From: WVWN01 sp964563535
Lineage (GTDB): Bacteria > RBG-13-66-14 > B26-G2 > WVWN01
Assembly (NCBI GenBank): GCA_964563535.1
Contig: CAZLXP010000007.1
Span: forward strand, 1 to 46,053
DNA: 46,053 nt
Direction: 5' to 3'
Position 1 is the first letter of the stretch. Each line of letters opens with the position of its first letter. A program made the translations under genes and the position numbers. This document shows, piece after piece, positions 23,380-30,997 of this stretch. The notes under the pieces are model-generated. The model had not been told where the DNA came from. It saw only the letters and a program-made list of their open reading frames with translations, and made no database searches.

Positions 23380-23868
23380 TTGCGAATATTCCTCCGATAC
23401 GTCGTCGTCGTCGCCGCCGTGGTTTACATCCACCACGCCGTAGCGCCGCGCCTACTGCCCGACGCGGCCGTCCCCGACCTCACGCTGGCCACCGTGGTAT
23501 ACATCGCTCTGGCCGTGGGCGGCCTCCCGGCGGTCGTCAGCGGCTTTATCCTCGGCCTCGCGTCCGACCTCTACGGGTGGGGGCCCGTCGGCGTGGGTGC
23601 GCTGGTCGGTGCCGTCTCCGCCGCGGCCTTTTCCCACTTCCGCGGCCAGATTTATGAGCGGAGCCTTCTGGTCCCCGCGATCTTCGCCGCGGCCGCCGTT
23701 GCCGTAAAACAGCTCATAACCTTCGCGCTGCTCGCCGCGACGGCGGGGCCGATCTCGTTCGGTTGGCACGTCGTAGGGAAGACGGCGTTAGCCGCCGGCG
23801 CCACCGCCCTCTTCACCTTCCCGCTGTTGTTCATCTATTGGCGAATCTTGCCCCCCCGTCGCACCTAA
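23380..23868 (+). CDS. mreD: MreD-like rod shape-determining membrane protein
   Basis: A 162-residue polytopic membrane protein with about five helices. The order and the segment PDLTLATVVYIALAVGGLPAVV (about 33-54) followed by SGFILGLASDLYG (about 55-67) match MreD. MreD sits in the elongasome with MreC and RodA and guides side-wall peptidoglycan synthesis. It starts at a TTG after a weak purine stretch. The usual neighbours mreB, mreC, mrdA and rodA are absent in this window, which is uncommon but not unheard of. It is convergent with the aldehyde dehydrogenase gene ten bases away, with no terminator between. The family is likely; the isolated context lowers certainty. Confidence 0.7.
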   Translation: MRIFLRYVVVVAAVVYIHHAVAPRLLPDAAVPDLTLATVVYIALAVGGLPAVVSGFILGLASDLYGWGPVGVGALVGAVSAAAFSHFRGQIYERSLLVPAIFAAAAVAVKQLITFALLAATAGPISFGWHVVGKTALAAGATALFTFPLLFIYWRILPPRRT

Positions 23869-23878
23869 GACCCGCGCC

Positions 23879-25306
23879 CTATATACCGGAATCGCTCCAT
23901 ATCAGCATGCGCGGTTCGGTATATTCCTCGATGGCGTAGCGCGGGCCCTCGCGGCCTATGCCCGACTCCTTGGCGCCGCCGTAGGGCATATGGTCCACCC
24001 GGAACGTCGGGACGTCGCCCGCCACGACGGCGCCCACTTTAATGTTCTCGTAGGCGTAAAGAATGCGGCCCGCGTCCCGGGTGAAGACGCCCGCCTGGAG
24101 GCCATACCGCGAGCTGTCGGCCGCGGCTACGGCGTCGGCGAAATCGTCGTACGGCGCCACCAACACCACCGGCGCGAAGGCCTCACGGCAGCTCAGCAAC
24201 GCGTCCGGCGGGCAGTTCTCCACGACGGCGGGCTCGAGCCGGGTCCCGTCGCGTTTGCCGCCGCACAGCACGCGGGCCCCGGCGGCCTTCGCCTCCGCGA
24301 GCCAGCTCTCGACCCGCGCCGCGGCACCCTCGTCTATCAAACCGGCGAGGTCCGCGTCCTCGTCGAGGGGGTGGCCCACCCGCAAACCCTTCGCCTTCTC
24401 CGCCAACGCCGATACGAATTCGCCGTAGACGGGCCGATGGACGTAGACGCGTTGGACCGAGATGCACGATTGACCCGCGACGCCGAAGCCGCCGGCCGCC
24501 ACGCGCGCCACGGCGTACGCCAGCTCGGCGTCGGAGTGTATTATGGCCGCGGCGTTGCCGCCCAGTTCCAGGCATACCTGCTTGCGGCCGGCCTTCCCTT
24601 TCAAATCCCAGCCCACGTCCTGGGAACCGGTAAAGGTCAAAACGGCGAACCGCGCGTCGGCGACCAACGCCTCCGCCCGCGGCCCGGGCATCGGGAGCAC
24701 CGAGATCTGGCGCGCCGGCGCCCCCGCCTCGAGCGCGAGCGCCGCCAGGTTGAGGGCCGACAACGGCGTCGCCGACGCCGGCTTAATGACTATCGGCGCG
24801 CCGCAGGCCAAGGCCGGCGCCAGCTTGTGGGCCACGAGGTTTAACGGAAAATTGAACGGGGTGATGGCGAGCACCGGCCCGCGCACAAAACGCCGCACGA
24901 CGCCGAAGCGGCCGCGCCCCGCCGGGTGGAGGTCCATCGGCACGACCTCGCCCTCGAGCCGGCTCACCGCCGCCGCCGCCGCCGCGCACGTGAACGCGCA
25001 CCGGCCCACCTCGCCCCGGGCCTCCTTGATATTCTTCCCGGCCTCGAGCGCGAGCGTCCTCGCCAACTCTTCCTCGTTCTCGCTAACGAGCCGCGACAGC
25101 CCGTTTAAAACGTCAACGCGCTCGTACGGCGGTATGCCTTCCCCGGCTCGGAAGAATTCGTGCGCCGTCGCCACCGCCTCTTCCACGTCGGCCGCCGCGG
25201 CGTTCCAACTCGAGCCAACCGCCTCGCCGTCGTACGGACAGCGAACTTGCAACTCCTCCGCCGAGCGTCGCCGCGAGCCCGCGACGACGTATTCCTTGCC
25301 GGCCAT
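23879..25306 (-). CDS. Aldehyde dehydrogenase family protein
   Basis: A 475-residue NAD(P)-dependent aldehyde dehydrogenase. Motifs in order: the cofactor-side FNFPLNLVAHKLAPAL (about 147-162) with IVIKPA, the GSQDVGW loop (about 231-237), the general base Glu in LELGGNAAAI (about 250-259), and the catalytic Cys in GVAGQSCIS (about 284-292). The general shape resembles lactaldehyde and succinate-semialdehyde dehydrogenases and non-phosphorylating glyceraldehyde-3-phosphate dehydrogenase; the substrate cannot be told. The ATG at 25306 is preferred because GAGGTGA precedes it; an upstream GTG at 25321 would add five residues. It is the second gene after the VWA membrane protein, 18 bases apart, so both probably share the divergent promoter at 27361-27410. 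Confidence 0.92.
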   Translation of the reverse strand: MAGKEYVVAGSRRRSAEELQVRCPYDGEAVGSSWNAAAADVEEAVATAHEFFRAGEGIPPYERVDVLNGLSRLVSENEEELARTLALEAGKNIKEARGEVGRCAFTCAAAAAAVSRLEGEVVPMDLHPAGRGRFGVVRRFVRGPVLAITPFNFPLNLVAHKLAPALACGAPIVIKPASATPLSALNLAALALEAGAPARQISVLPMPGPRAEALVADARFAVLTFTGSQDVGWDLKGKAGRKQVCLELGGNAAAIIHSDAELAYAVARVAAGGFGVAGQSCISVQRVYVHRPVYGEFVSALAEKAKGLRVGHPLDEDADLAGLIDEGAAARVESWLAEAKAAGARVLCGGKRDGTRLEPAVVENCPPDALLSCREAFAPVVLVAPYDDFADAVAAADSSRYGLQAGVFTRDAGRILYAYENIKVGAVVAGDVPTFRVDHMPYGGAKESGIGREGPRYAIEEYTEPRMLIWSDSGI

Positions 25307-25324
25307 CACGTCACCTCGCACGTC

Positions 25325-27346
25325 TTACGGTAAACCCGTCCGTCGCCTTAATAACCAGTCCGCGACCAAAAACGATAACGCCGTCGCGAACGCCGACCAC
25401 GCCGGCCACAAATCCCGCCGGGCCGTCGCCGAGACCCGCGGCGCCGCCTCGACGCGCGCCGCCACCTCCCGCGCCAATCCGTCGACGTCGCCGACGGCGA
25501 AATATCGCCCTCCCGTAGCCGCGGCCAAAGCCTTCAGCCCCTCGAGGCGCGGCATAAAAGCCATATATTCGGACGTCGGCGGCCGCGCCATGACGGCCGC
25601 TCTCGCCGCCTCTATCCCCGCGGCCGACGGCGACTTCGACGTCAATTCGTATCGACCCTCGGCGTCAACGTCGAACTCGCCCGCCCAGAGGTCGTCGCCC
25701 ACTTGGGCCAAAGGCACCCGCTTAACGGCGCCGCGCGGGTCCGCGCACACGACGGTCGGCTCGGCCGCGGCGCGGCAGGTCACCTCGACGACGTCCCCGG
25801 GTTCGGCGACGTAACGGCTTACCGCCAGGTCCCCCACGCGTTCGTTATAGACGGCCAGGACGAGGGCCGCCGCGAGCGCCGCATAATCGTCGCCGGTGGC
25901 GAGGCGCCATTTGAAAAGGCCCCCGGCAGGTAAAAGCGCGACCCGCCCCAGGCCGTACCGCATCAGGACCAGCGCCGGCGCGCCGTCGGGCCCTCGCCAT
26001 ACGGCCGTCGCGCCCTCCTTCGGCGGCCCGAGTCGCCAAACGTGCGTTACCGTTGGCGGCGCCGCGGCCACCCTCGGCCCCCCGGGGTACGCCGCTGCCG
26101 TAAGCGGCCCGCCGCCCGATTCCGCGACGCTCGAGCTTGCCCGGACCGGCAGCAGCTCAGCCAACGGCCCGGTAGACAGCGCCGCGACGTCCACCGGCCG
26201 CGCGCTGACGATTATCAATAAGCCGCCGCCCCGCTCGACATGGCGCGCCAACATCTCCGCGGCCGCCGCCCCCATCCTCGCCGCCCGGGGGTTGCCGAGG
26301 ACGATAACGTCGGTCCGCCCGGGGGGCTGCGGCGCCGGGCCCACCGCGGCGTCGCCGACGTCGAAGCGGTAGGCCAATTCAAAGCCGGCGTGAGACGCGA
26401 GCGCCCGCTTCAAAAAGGCGAAATCCGCGTCGCCCGCCATCTCCCAATACCATACCGACAGCGGCCGCTCGAGAACCTTCACGTGGAACCAGGTCTCGCC
26501 CCACCCGGGCGACGGCCTTACCCTAAAAAAACGATCCCCCGGCTCGCGGACCGCGCCCCGGACGACCGCCTCGCCCCGGCCGCGTTTCGGCTTTAAAATA
26601 TAATCCGCTTCGGCGCCGCCGCCTTCGGCGACGGCCGCGGTGGCCTCGTCGCCCCCCGCGAGCGTCGAATAGTACCGCGCCGTGACGTCGAAACCGGTCC
26701 CGGGCAATACTACCGCCGGCGCGTCCACGTCCGTAACGAACAAGTAACCGGCGGGCGCCTCGTCGGCCGGAGACACCGTAAAACAGGGCGGCAGGCCGCG
26801 CGCCGCCGGCGCCGCGTCCCAGACGCCGTCGCTCAATATTGCCGCCGCCGTCAACCCCTCCCGGCCGTAGCGGCCGGCTAATTCGGCTAAAGCCCCGGCG
26901 GCATCGGTGCGTTCGCGGCGGCCCCGCCGCAGCGCCTCCTCGTCAGGGACGACGTCGCCCCAGGGCCTGCGCCCGGCCGCGAAATCGTAAACGGCGTACT
27001 CGCCGCCGCTCTCCTCGACGGCCCGCGCTACCGCCGCCGCGGCCGCGAGCGACGCCCCGAGCCGCGTTCGTTCGCCGGCGGGGAGGTCCATTGACGCCGA
27101 CGAATCTATAAGTATCGCTACCGGCGGCGCCGCCGCCTTCGTATAGGTAACCGTTCCGCCCGGCCCCAGCACGAAGAGCAGAAGACTCAATACCGCGCCT
27201 ACGCGGAGCAATAAAAAAACCGTCGCGCGCCCCCCGCCGACGAGGCGCCGTGTGCGCCCCCACGCGACGACGGCGGCGGCAACGGCTAGCAAGGCCGCCG
27301 CCGCGGCCAACCACCAAAAAGACAACGGCTCGAAGTTTACGGCCAT
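25325..27346 (-). CDS. VWA-domain membrane protein (BatA/glutamine-amidotransferase-fold type)
   Basis: A 673-residue inner-membrane protein. Two N-terminal helices (about 9-29 and 43-61) lead to a VWA domain (about 75-210) with a complete MIDAS: Asp81-x-Ser83-x-Ser85 in IDSSAS, the Thr of RTDAAGAL and the Asp of LSDG. An Ig-like segment follows, then a class I amidotransferase-like fold (about 345-480; DVIVLGNPRA and GGGLLIIVSA) without an obvious Cys nucleophile, a further beta domain, and a last membrane helix near 650. Proteins of this architecture accompany MoxR ATPases and BatA-like genes, and may help metal-dependent folding or assembly at the membrane. No MoxR gene is in the window. 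The ATG has no clear Shine-Dalgarno. Confidence 0.82.
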   Translation of the reverse strand: MAVNFEPLSFWWLAAAAALLAVAAAVVAWGRTRRLVGGGRATVFLLLRVGAVLSLLLFVLGPGGTVTYTKAAAPPVAILIDSSASMDLPAGERTRLGASLAAAAAVARAVEESGGEYAVYDFAAGRRPWGDVVPDEEALRRGRRERTDAAGALAELAGRYGREGLTAAAILSDGVWDAAPAARGLPPCFTVSPADEAPAGYLFVTDVDAPAVVLPGTGFDVTARYYSTLAGGDEATAAVAEGGGAEADYILKPKRGRGEAVVRGAVREPGDRFFRVRPSPGWGETWFHVKVLERPLSVWYWEMAGDADFAFLKRALASHAGFELAYRFDVGDAAVGPAPQPPGRTDVIVLGNPRAARMGAAAAEMLARHVERGGGLLIIVSARPVDVAALSTGPLAELLPVRASSSVAESGGGPLTAAAYPGGPRVAAAPPTVTHVWRLGPPKEGATAVWRGPDGAPALVLMRYGLGRVALLPAGGLFKWRLATGDDYAALAAALVLAVYNERVGDLAVSRYVAEPGDVVEVTCRAAAEPTVVCADPRGAVKRVPLAQVGDDLWAGEFDVDAEGRYELTSKSPSAAGIEAARAAVMARPPTSEYMAFMPRLEGLKALAAATGGRYFAVGDVDGLAREVAARVEAAPRVSATARRDLWPAWSAFATALSFLVADWLLRRRTGLP

Positions 27347-27360
27347 AACGAACCGCGCAT

Positions 27361-27410
27361 TTGCGGCGCGCGGCTTTTTTTATTATAATATGGCGATATA
27401 AAGACGCCAA
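27361..27410. promoter_or_regulatory. Symmetric divergent promoter with palindromic -10
   Basis: The decamer TATTATAATA (27381-27390) is its own reverse complement and supplies TATAAT to both strands. The plus-strand -35 is TTGCGG (27361-27366) with a 17-base spacer; the minus-strand -35 is TTGGCG (27405-27410), also at 17 bases. One element could thus fire both the methyltransferase/radical SAM operon and the VWA/aldehyde dehydrogenase operon. Confidence 0.7.
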
Positions 27411-27511
27411 ACGAATTTAACGGGCAACCGCGCCGCGAAAGCGAGCGGCTATACGCCGCCGGGCGGTGGCGGACGGACGGCGGCCTGTCGCCCAAGCACG
27501 CCCTCGGACCT

Positions 27512-28225
27512 TTGGGTTGGCTGGTGTGGCGCACGTTCCGCCGGTACGCGGGCCCGCGCAAATACGACCGGTTAATCGACCTGGGCGGCGGCGAGGGGTA
27601 CTTCGCGGCGCTCTTCGACGGCGCCGGCCACAAAGTGGTCGTGGACGCCGTCGCGCCGGCGCTGGCCGTCGCCGAAAGCCGCGGCCTCGCCGTCGTGCAA
27701 GGGGACGTGCGGCGCGCGCCGTTGGCGGACGCGGCGTGCGACCTGGTCTTCCTATCGGACGTATTGGAACACGCGCCGCCGGCCGAGGTCGGCGTCGTCC
27801 TGCAAGAGGCGGCTCGCGTACTAAGACCGGGCGGCACGCTGCTCGTAAATACGTCTTGTTACGGGTTATATTTGCGGCGTTGGCTGCGACGCGCGCCGGG
27901 ACGAGGACGCCTCGACCTCGACGACGCCAAAGACGGCCACCTCAGCAGGCCGACGCGGCGGGAGCTGGAACGCGCATGCGCGGCCGCGGGCCTCGCCGTA
28001 AAAAATAGGCTGTATTACAAACATCTCTTCCAGCCGCTTACGGCCCTCGCGGTCCGGCTTTTATTTCGGGGCGCCGCCGGCGAAGGCACGCCGGGTAAAG
28101 AGCAAACGCTCGGCCGCGGCCCTACCAGAACGCTGAACGCCGTCCGCATCTTCGTCGCGGGCCTCGACGCCGTGTTCTTCGGCTGGCTTCCGGGCGGAGC
28201 GGTTATCTATAAATTAGTCAAATGA
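27512..28225 (+). CDS. Class I SAM-dependent methyltransferase, start uncertain
   Basis: At least 237 residues. Motif I is clear (LIDLGGGEGYFAALF, about 25-39 from the TTG), followed by the acidic strand KVVVDAVAP and SDVLEHAPP, as in Methyltransf_11 enzymes. The frame is open from 27389, and the upstream 38 codons look coding (…RRESERLYAAGRWRTDGG…). They contain no ATG, GTG or TTG. An in-frame ATA at 27398 lies eight bases after the promoter -10, exactly where a leaderless start would be. The TTG at 27512 has no ribosome site. So the protein probably begins earlier than annotated, at ATA or at an ATG lost to a base error. It overlaps the next gene by four bases, tying it to a radical SAM enzyme. 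Confidence 0.8.
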   Translation: MGWLVWRTFRRYAGPRKYDRLIDLGGGEGYFAALFDGAGHKVVVDAVAPALAVAESRGLAVVQGDVRRAPLADAACDLVFLSDVLEHAPPAEVGVVLQEAARVLRPGGTLLVNTSCYGLYLRRWLRRAPGRGRLDLDDAKDGHLSRPTRRELERACAAAGLAVKNRLYYKHLFQPLTALAVRLLFRGAAGEGTPGKEQTLGRGPTRTLNAVRIFVAGLDAVFFGWLPGGAVIYKLVK

Positions 28226-29658
28226 CGCGCCGAGTCAAAACGCTCTTCCTGGTCCCGCCGTTGGCGCCGGGTGACTTCGCGACGCAGACCGACGCCGTGC
28301 TGGCGCGGTGCGCCGGCATCTTCACTAAGACGGACTACGTCGTGCCGCCGCTCGGCCTGGCGTACTGCGCCGCGGCGGTGGAAAAGTGGGCCGGGGCCGA
28401 CGTCAACCTCGTCGACGCGGTGGCGGGAAAAAACGGCATCGACGAAATTTTGAAGCTCGTCGGCGACGAGCGGCCGGATTTGATATACGTCGCCGCGGGT
28501 ACGTCCACGTTGGGGCGCGACCTCGCCTTTCTGGCCCGGGCGAAAGAAGTCTCGCCGACGACGAAGGCCGCAGTGATGGGGACGCACGTCAGCGCGCGAG
28601 CCGACGACGGCTTCGCCGCGCCCGGGGCGGACTTCGTCATCCGGGGCGAGCCGGAGGCGACGTGCGCGGAACTGGCGCGCGCGGCGCTGGGCGAGGTGCC
28701 GTACGAAGCGGTCGCGGGTTTGAGCTGGCGCGACGACGGCCGGACGGTCCACAACCCGCCGCGGCCCCTCGTCGCCCGCCTCGACGAGATGCCGCACCCG
28801 GCCCGGCGATTCTTCAGGCCCTACCGCTACGAGCCCCCCTTCGCGCGGCACGGCCGTTTCGACATCGTCATCACGTCGCGCGGGTGCCCCTACCCGTGCA
28901 ACTATTGTTCCACCGGGGCATACTACGGCCGCAAGATAAGATTTCGCTCCCAAGGCGACGTCCTGGCCGAACTGCGCGAGATGGTGGAGGAGGAGGGCGT
29001 GCGCCAGGTGGGGTTCTGGGACGACACCTTCACCATCGGCAAGCGGCGGGTTCTCGAGCTGTGCGAGCTCATCGCAGACGCGGCCCTGCCGTTCTCGTGG
29101 ATGTGCATGTCGCGGGTCGACACGGTGGACGACGAACTGCTGGCGGGGTTGAAGCGGGCGGGCTGCTACCTCGTCATTTACGGCGTCGAGTCCGGGTCGC
29201 AGGCCGTGCTGGAGCGCATGGGAAAGAAGACGACGGTGGAACAGGCCCGGCGGGCCTTCGAGGCGACGGCGCGCGCGGGGCTGGAGGCCGCGGCCTTCTT
29301 TATGTTCGGCAACCTGGGGGAGGGCGAGGAGGATATGCGGGCCACGATTCGACTCGCCAAGGAGCTAGACGCGTCCTTCGCCTCCTTCAACGTCGCGACG
29401 CCGTACCCGGGCACCGCGTTCTACGAACAGGTCAAGGAGGAACTGGGCGGAGATTTCGACCGCTACGACGCCAGGCGGGGCGTCTACGGCGACGAGGCTT
29501 TGCTCGAGCGCTATATTAAAAAGGCATACCGCCAATTTTACCTGCGGCCCGGGTACGTGTGGCGGCGCCTCCGCCGCGTCCGCTCCTGGTCAGACCTCGG
29601 CCGGGCCGCGAAGGCCGGCCTGGACGTGCTGGGACGCTACGTCTTAGGGAGCAAATGA
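28222..29658 (+). CDS. B12-binding-type radical SAM protein (first of two)
   Basis: A 478-residue iron-sulfur enzyme. The N-terminal region (about 1-150) has the cobalamin-binding-like Rossmann fold, but the Asp-x-His-x-x-Gly signature is not seen, so B12 may be held base-off without it, or not at all. The radical SAM core carries Cys222-x3-Cys226-x2-Cys229 (CPYPCNYC), which binds the 4Fe-4S cluster, followed by the WDDTF and YGVESGSQ segments typical of this class (BchE/HpnJ-like). The C-terminal tail is Arg- and Trp-rich (YRQFYLRPGYVWRRLRR) and resembles that of the second enzyme in the cluster. It likely methylates or rearranges a lipid, quinone or glycan precursor; the substrate is unknown. 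The start overlaps the methyltransferase stop by four bases. Confidence 0.88.
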   Translation: MTRRVKTLFLVPPLAPGDFATQTDAVLARCAGIFTKTDYVVPPLGLAYCAAAVEKWAGADVNLVDAVAGKNGIDEILKLVGDERPDLIYVAAGTSTLGRDLAFLARAKEVSPTTKAAVMGTHVSARADDGFAAPGADFVIRGEPEATCAELARAALGEVPYEAVAGLSWRDDGRTVHNPPRPLVARLDEMPHPARRFFRPYRYEPPFARHGRFDIVITSRGCPYPCNYCSTGAYYGRKIRFRSQGDVLAELREMVEEEGVRQVGFWDDTFTIGKRRVLELCELIADAALPFSWMCMSRVDTVDDELLAGLKRAGCYLVIYGVESGSQAVLERMGKKTTVEQARRAFEATARAGLEAAAFFMFGNLGEGEEDMRATIRLAKELDASFASFNVATPYPGTAFYEQVKEELGGDFDRYDARRGVYGDEALLERYIKKAYRQFYLRPGYVWRRLRRVRSWSDLGRAAKAGLDVLGRYVLGSK

Positions 29659-30914
29659 TGCCGAACGAACGCGACGAACTGGACGAACAACACTGGTGCG
29701 AACGGCCCGCGTGCGCCGGGGCGGACTGCACGGCCCCCGCGCTGAGTTTCTCTCGTTACTGCTGGAACCATCTGCCGGACGAGGCGGCGTACCGGGAGGA
29801 GATACGCCGCCGGGCGACGTCGCTCCACGGCCTCGCCGACCTCAACCTGCAATCGGTAAAAATCAAGGACACCGCCGGGCCGCGGACCAATTTCGCCGGC
29901 GCGAATTTAAAGGGCGCCGATTTCGCGGGGGGCGACTTCACCAACGCCGACTTCACCGACGCCGAACTGGAGGGCGCGACCTTCCGCGGCGCCAACCTGA
30001 CTCACGCCCGCTTCACGGACGCCGAGCTTTCTTTCGCCAACCTGCGGGGCGCCGACCTCAGCCACGCCGACTTCGGTTACGCCACGTTCACGCACGGCGA
30101 CCTTTCGGGCGCGAAGCTGACGCGGGCGCGCTTTGAGGAGACGGACTTGACGGGCACTACCCTCCATAACGCGGACCTGCAAGGGGCGAGTTTCCGCCGG
30201 GTTACCCTCGTGCGGGCGGACTTCACCGGCGCCACGTTCGCCGGCACCCGCTTCGAAAACTGCGATTTCGCCGCCGCCGACCTTCGGCGCGCCGACCTCT
30301 ACGGCGCCATCTTCCCGGATACGGACCTCGGCCGCGCCGTCCTCCCCGATAAACTCGCAGCCGAAAACGACCGTCCGGGGAAATACCGCGAGGCGGCGGA
30401 AGTCTACGCCGAGCTCAAGCTGAATTTCCGCCACTTCGGGCGGTTCCGCTCGGCGGAAACGGCGCTCTACCGCGAGATGGTGGCCGCCCGCCGGGCGCGC
30501 CGCGAGAACCGCGGCGGGTGGCGGCCGCTGGCGCTGCTCCGCGGTTTTTTGGAATACCTCTTCCTGGACCTCTACGCCGGTTACGGGACGAAACCCTGGC
30601 GGGTCGTCGGGGCGCTGGTTTTGGTTTGGCTCTCCTTCGCCGCTTATTACTACTTGTTGCCGTTCTTCGGCGGCATGGGTCGCGGCTTGATGAGCTACGT
30701 CGACGCAGGCGGCGGCGTGGGCCCCTTGATGGACCTCAGCTGGCACAGCTTTCAACGATGCCTTTATTTCTCCTTCCTGACGCTGACGAGGCTGGGGTTC
30801 ACCGGCTACGAGCCGTACGGGTGGGCGAAGGTCGCCGCCGGGTTGGAGGGCTCGTTCGCCATCGTCTCATACCCGGTATTGCTGGTGACCATCGCGAGGA
30901 AGATATGGCGGTAA
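29655..30914 (+). CDS. Pentapeptide-repeat protein fused to a two-TM ion-channel-like domain
   Basis: A 419-residue protein. It starts with a Cys/His cluster (C-x4-C-x4-C-x10-C-x2-H, about 15-39) that looks like a small zinc site. About 20 pentapeptide repeats (A-D/N-L/F-x-x) follow over residues 70-240 and build a right-handed quadrilateral beta-helix. After a basic helical linker come two membrane helices (about 313-333 and 385-410) with a pore-loop-like stretch between, containing FLTLTRLGFTGYEPYG. This matches the Ion_trans_2 pattern, but the potassium filter TVGYG is altered, the centre reading RLGFTG. Selectivity may differ or the pore may be inactive. The ATG overlaps the radical SAM stop by four bases; a second ATG follows at once and is better placed after AGGGAG. 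Confidence 0.8.
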   Translation: MMPNERDELDEQHWCERPACAGADCTAPALSFSRYCWNHLPDEAAYREEIRRRATSLHGLADLNLQSVKIKDTAGPRTNFAGANLKGADFAGGDFTNADFTDAELEGATFRGANLTHARFTDAELSFANLRGADLSHADFGYATFTHGDLSGAKLTRARFEETDLTGTTLHNADLQGASFRRVTLVRADFTGATFAGTRFENCDFAAADLRRADLYGAIFPDTDLGRAVLPDKLAAENDRPGKYREAAEVYAELKLNFRHFGRFRSAETALYREMVAARRARRENRGGWRPLALLRGFLEYLFLDLYAGYGTKPWRVVGALVLVWLSFAAYYYLLPFFGGMGRGLMSYVDAGGGVGPLMDLSWHSFQRCLYFSFLTLTRLGFTGYEPYGWAKVAAGLEGSFAIVSYPVLLVTIARKIWR

Positions 30915-30971
30915 TCGCGCCGCGGGCCGACTTCGCTCCCCCCGGCGAAAGCGTTCCGAAGGGTCGCTTCG

Positions 30972-30980
30972 TGTTATAAT
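30972..30980 (+). promoter_or_regulatory. Extended -10 promoter of the second radical SAM gene
   Basis: TGTTATAAT (30972-30980): a perfect TATAAT with the TG extension, no clear -35. The ATG at 30998 would lie about ten bases after the transcription start. Confidence 0.6.
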
Positions 30981-30997
30981 TACGAGCTGGTAATGAG

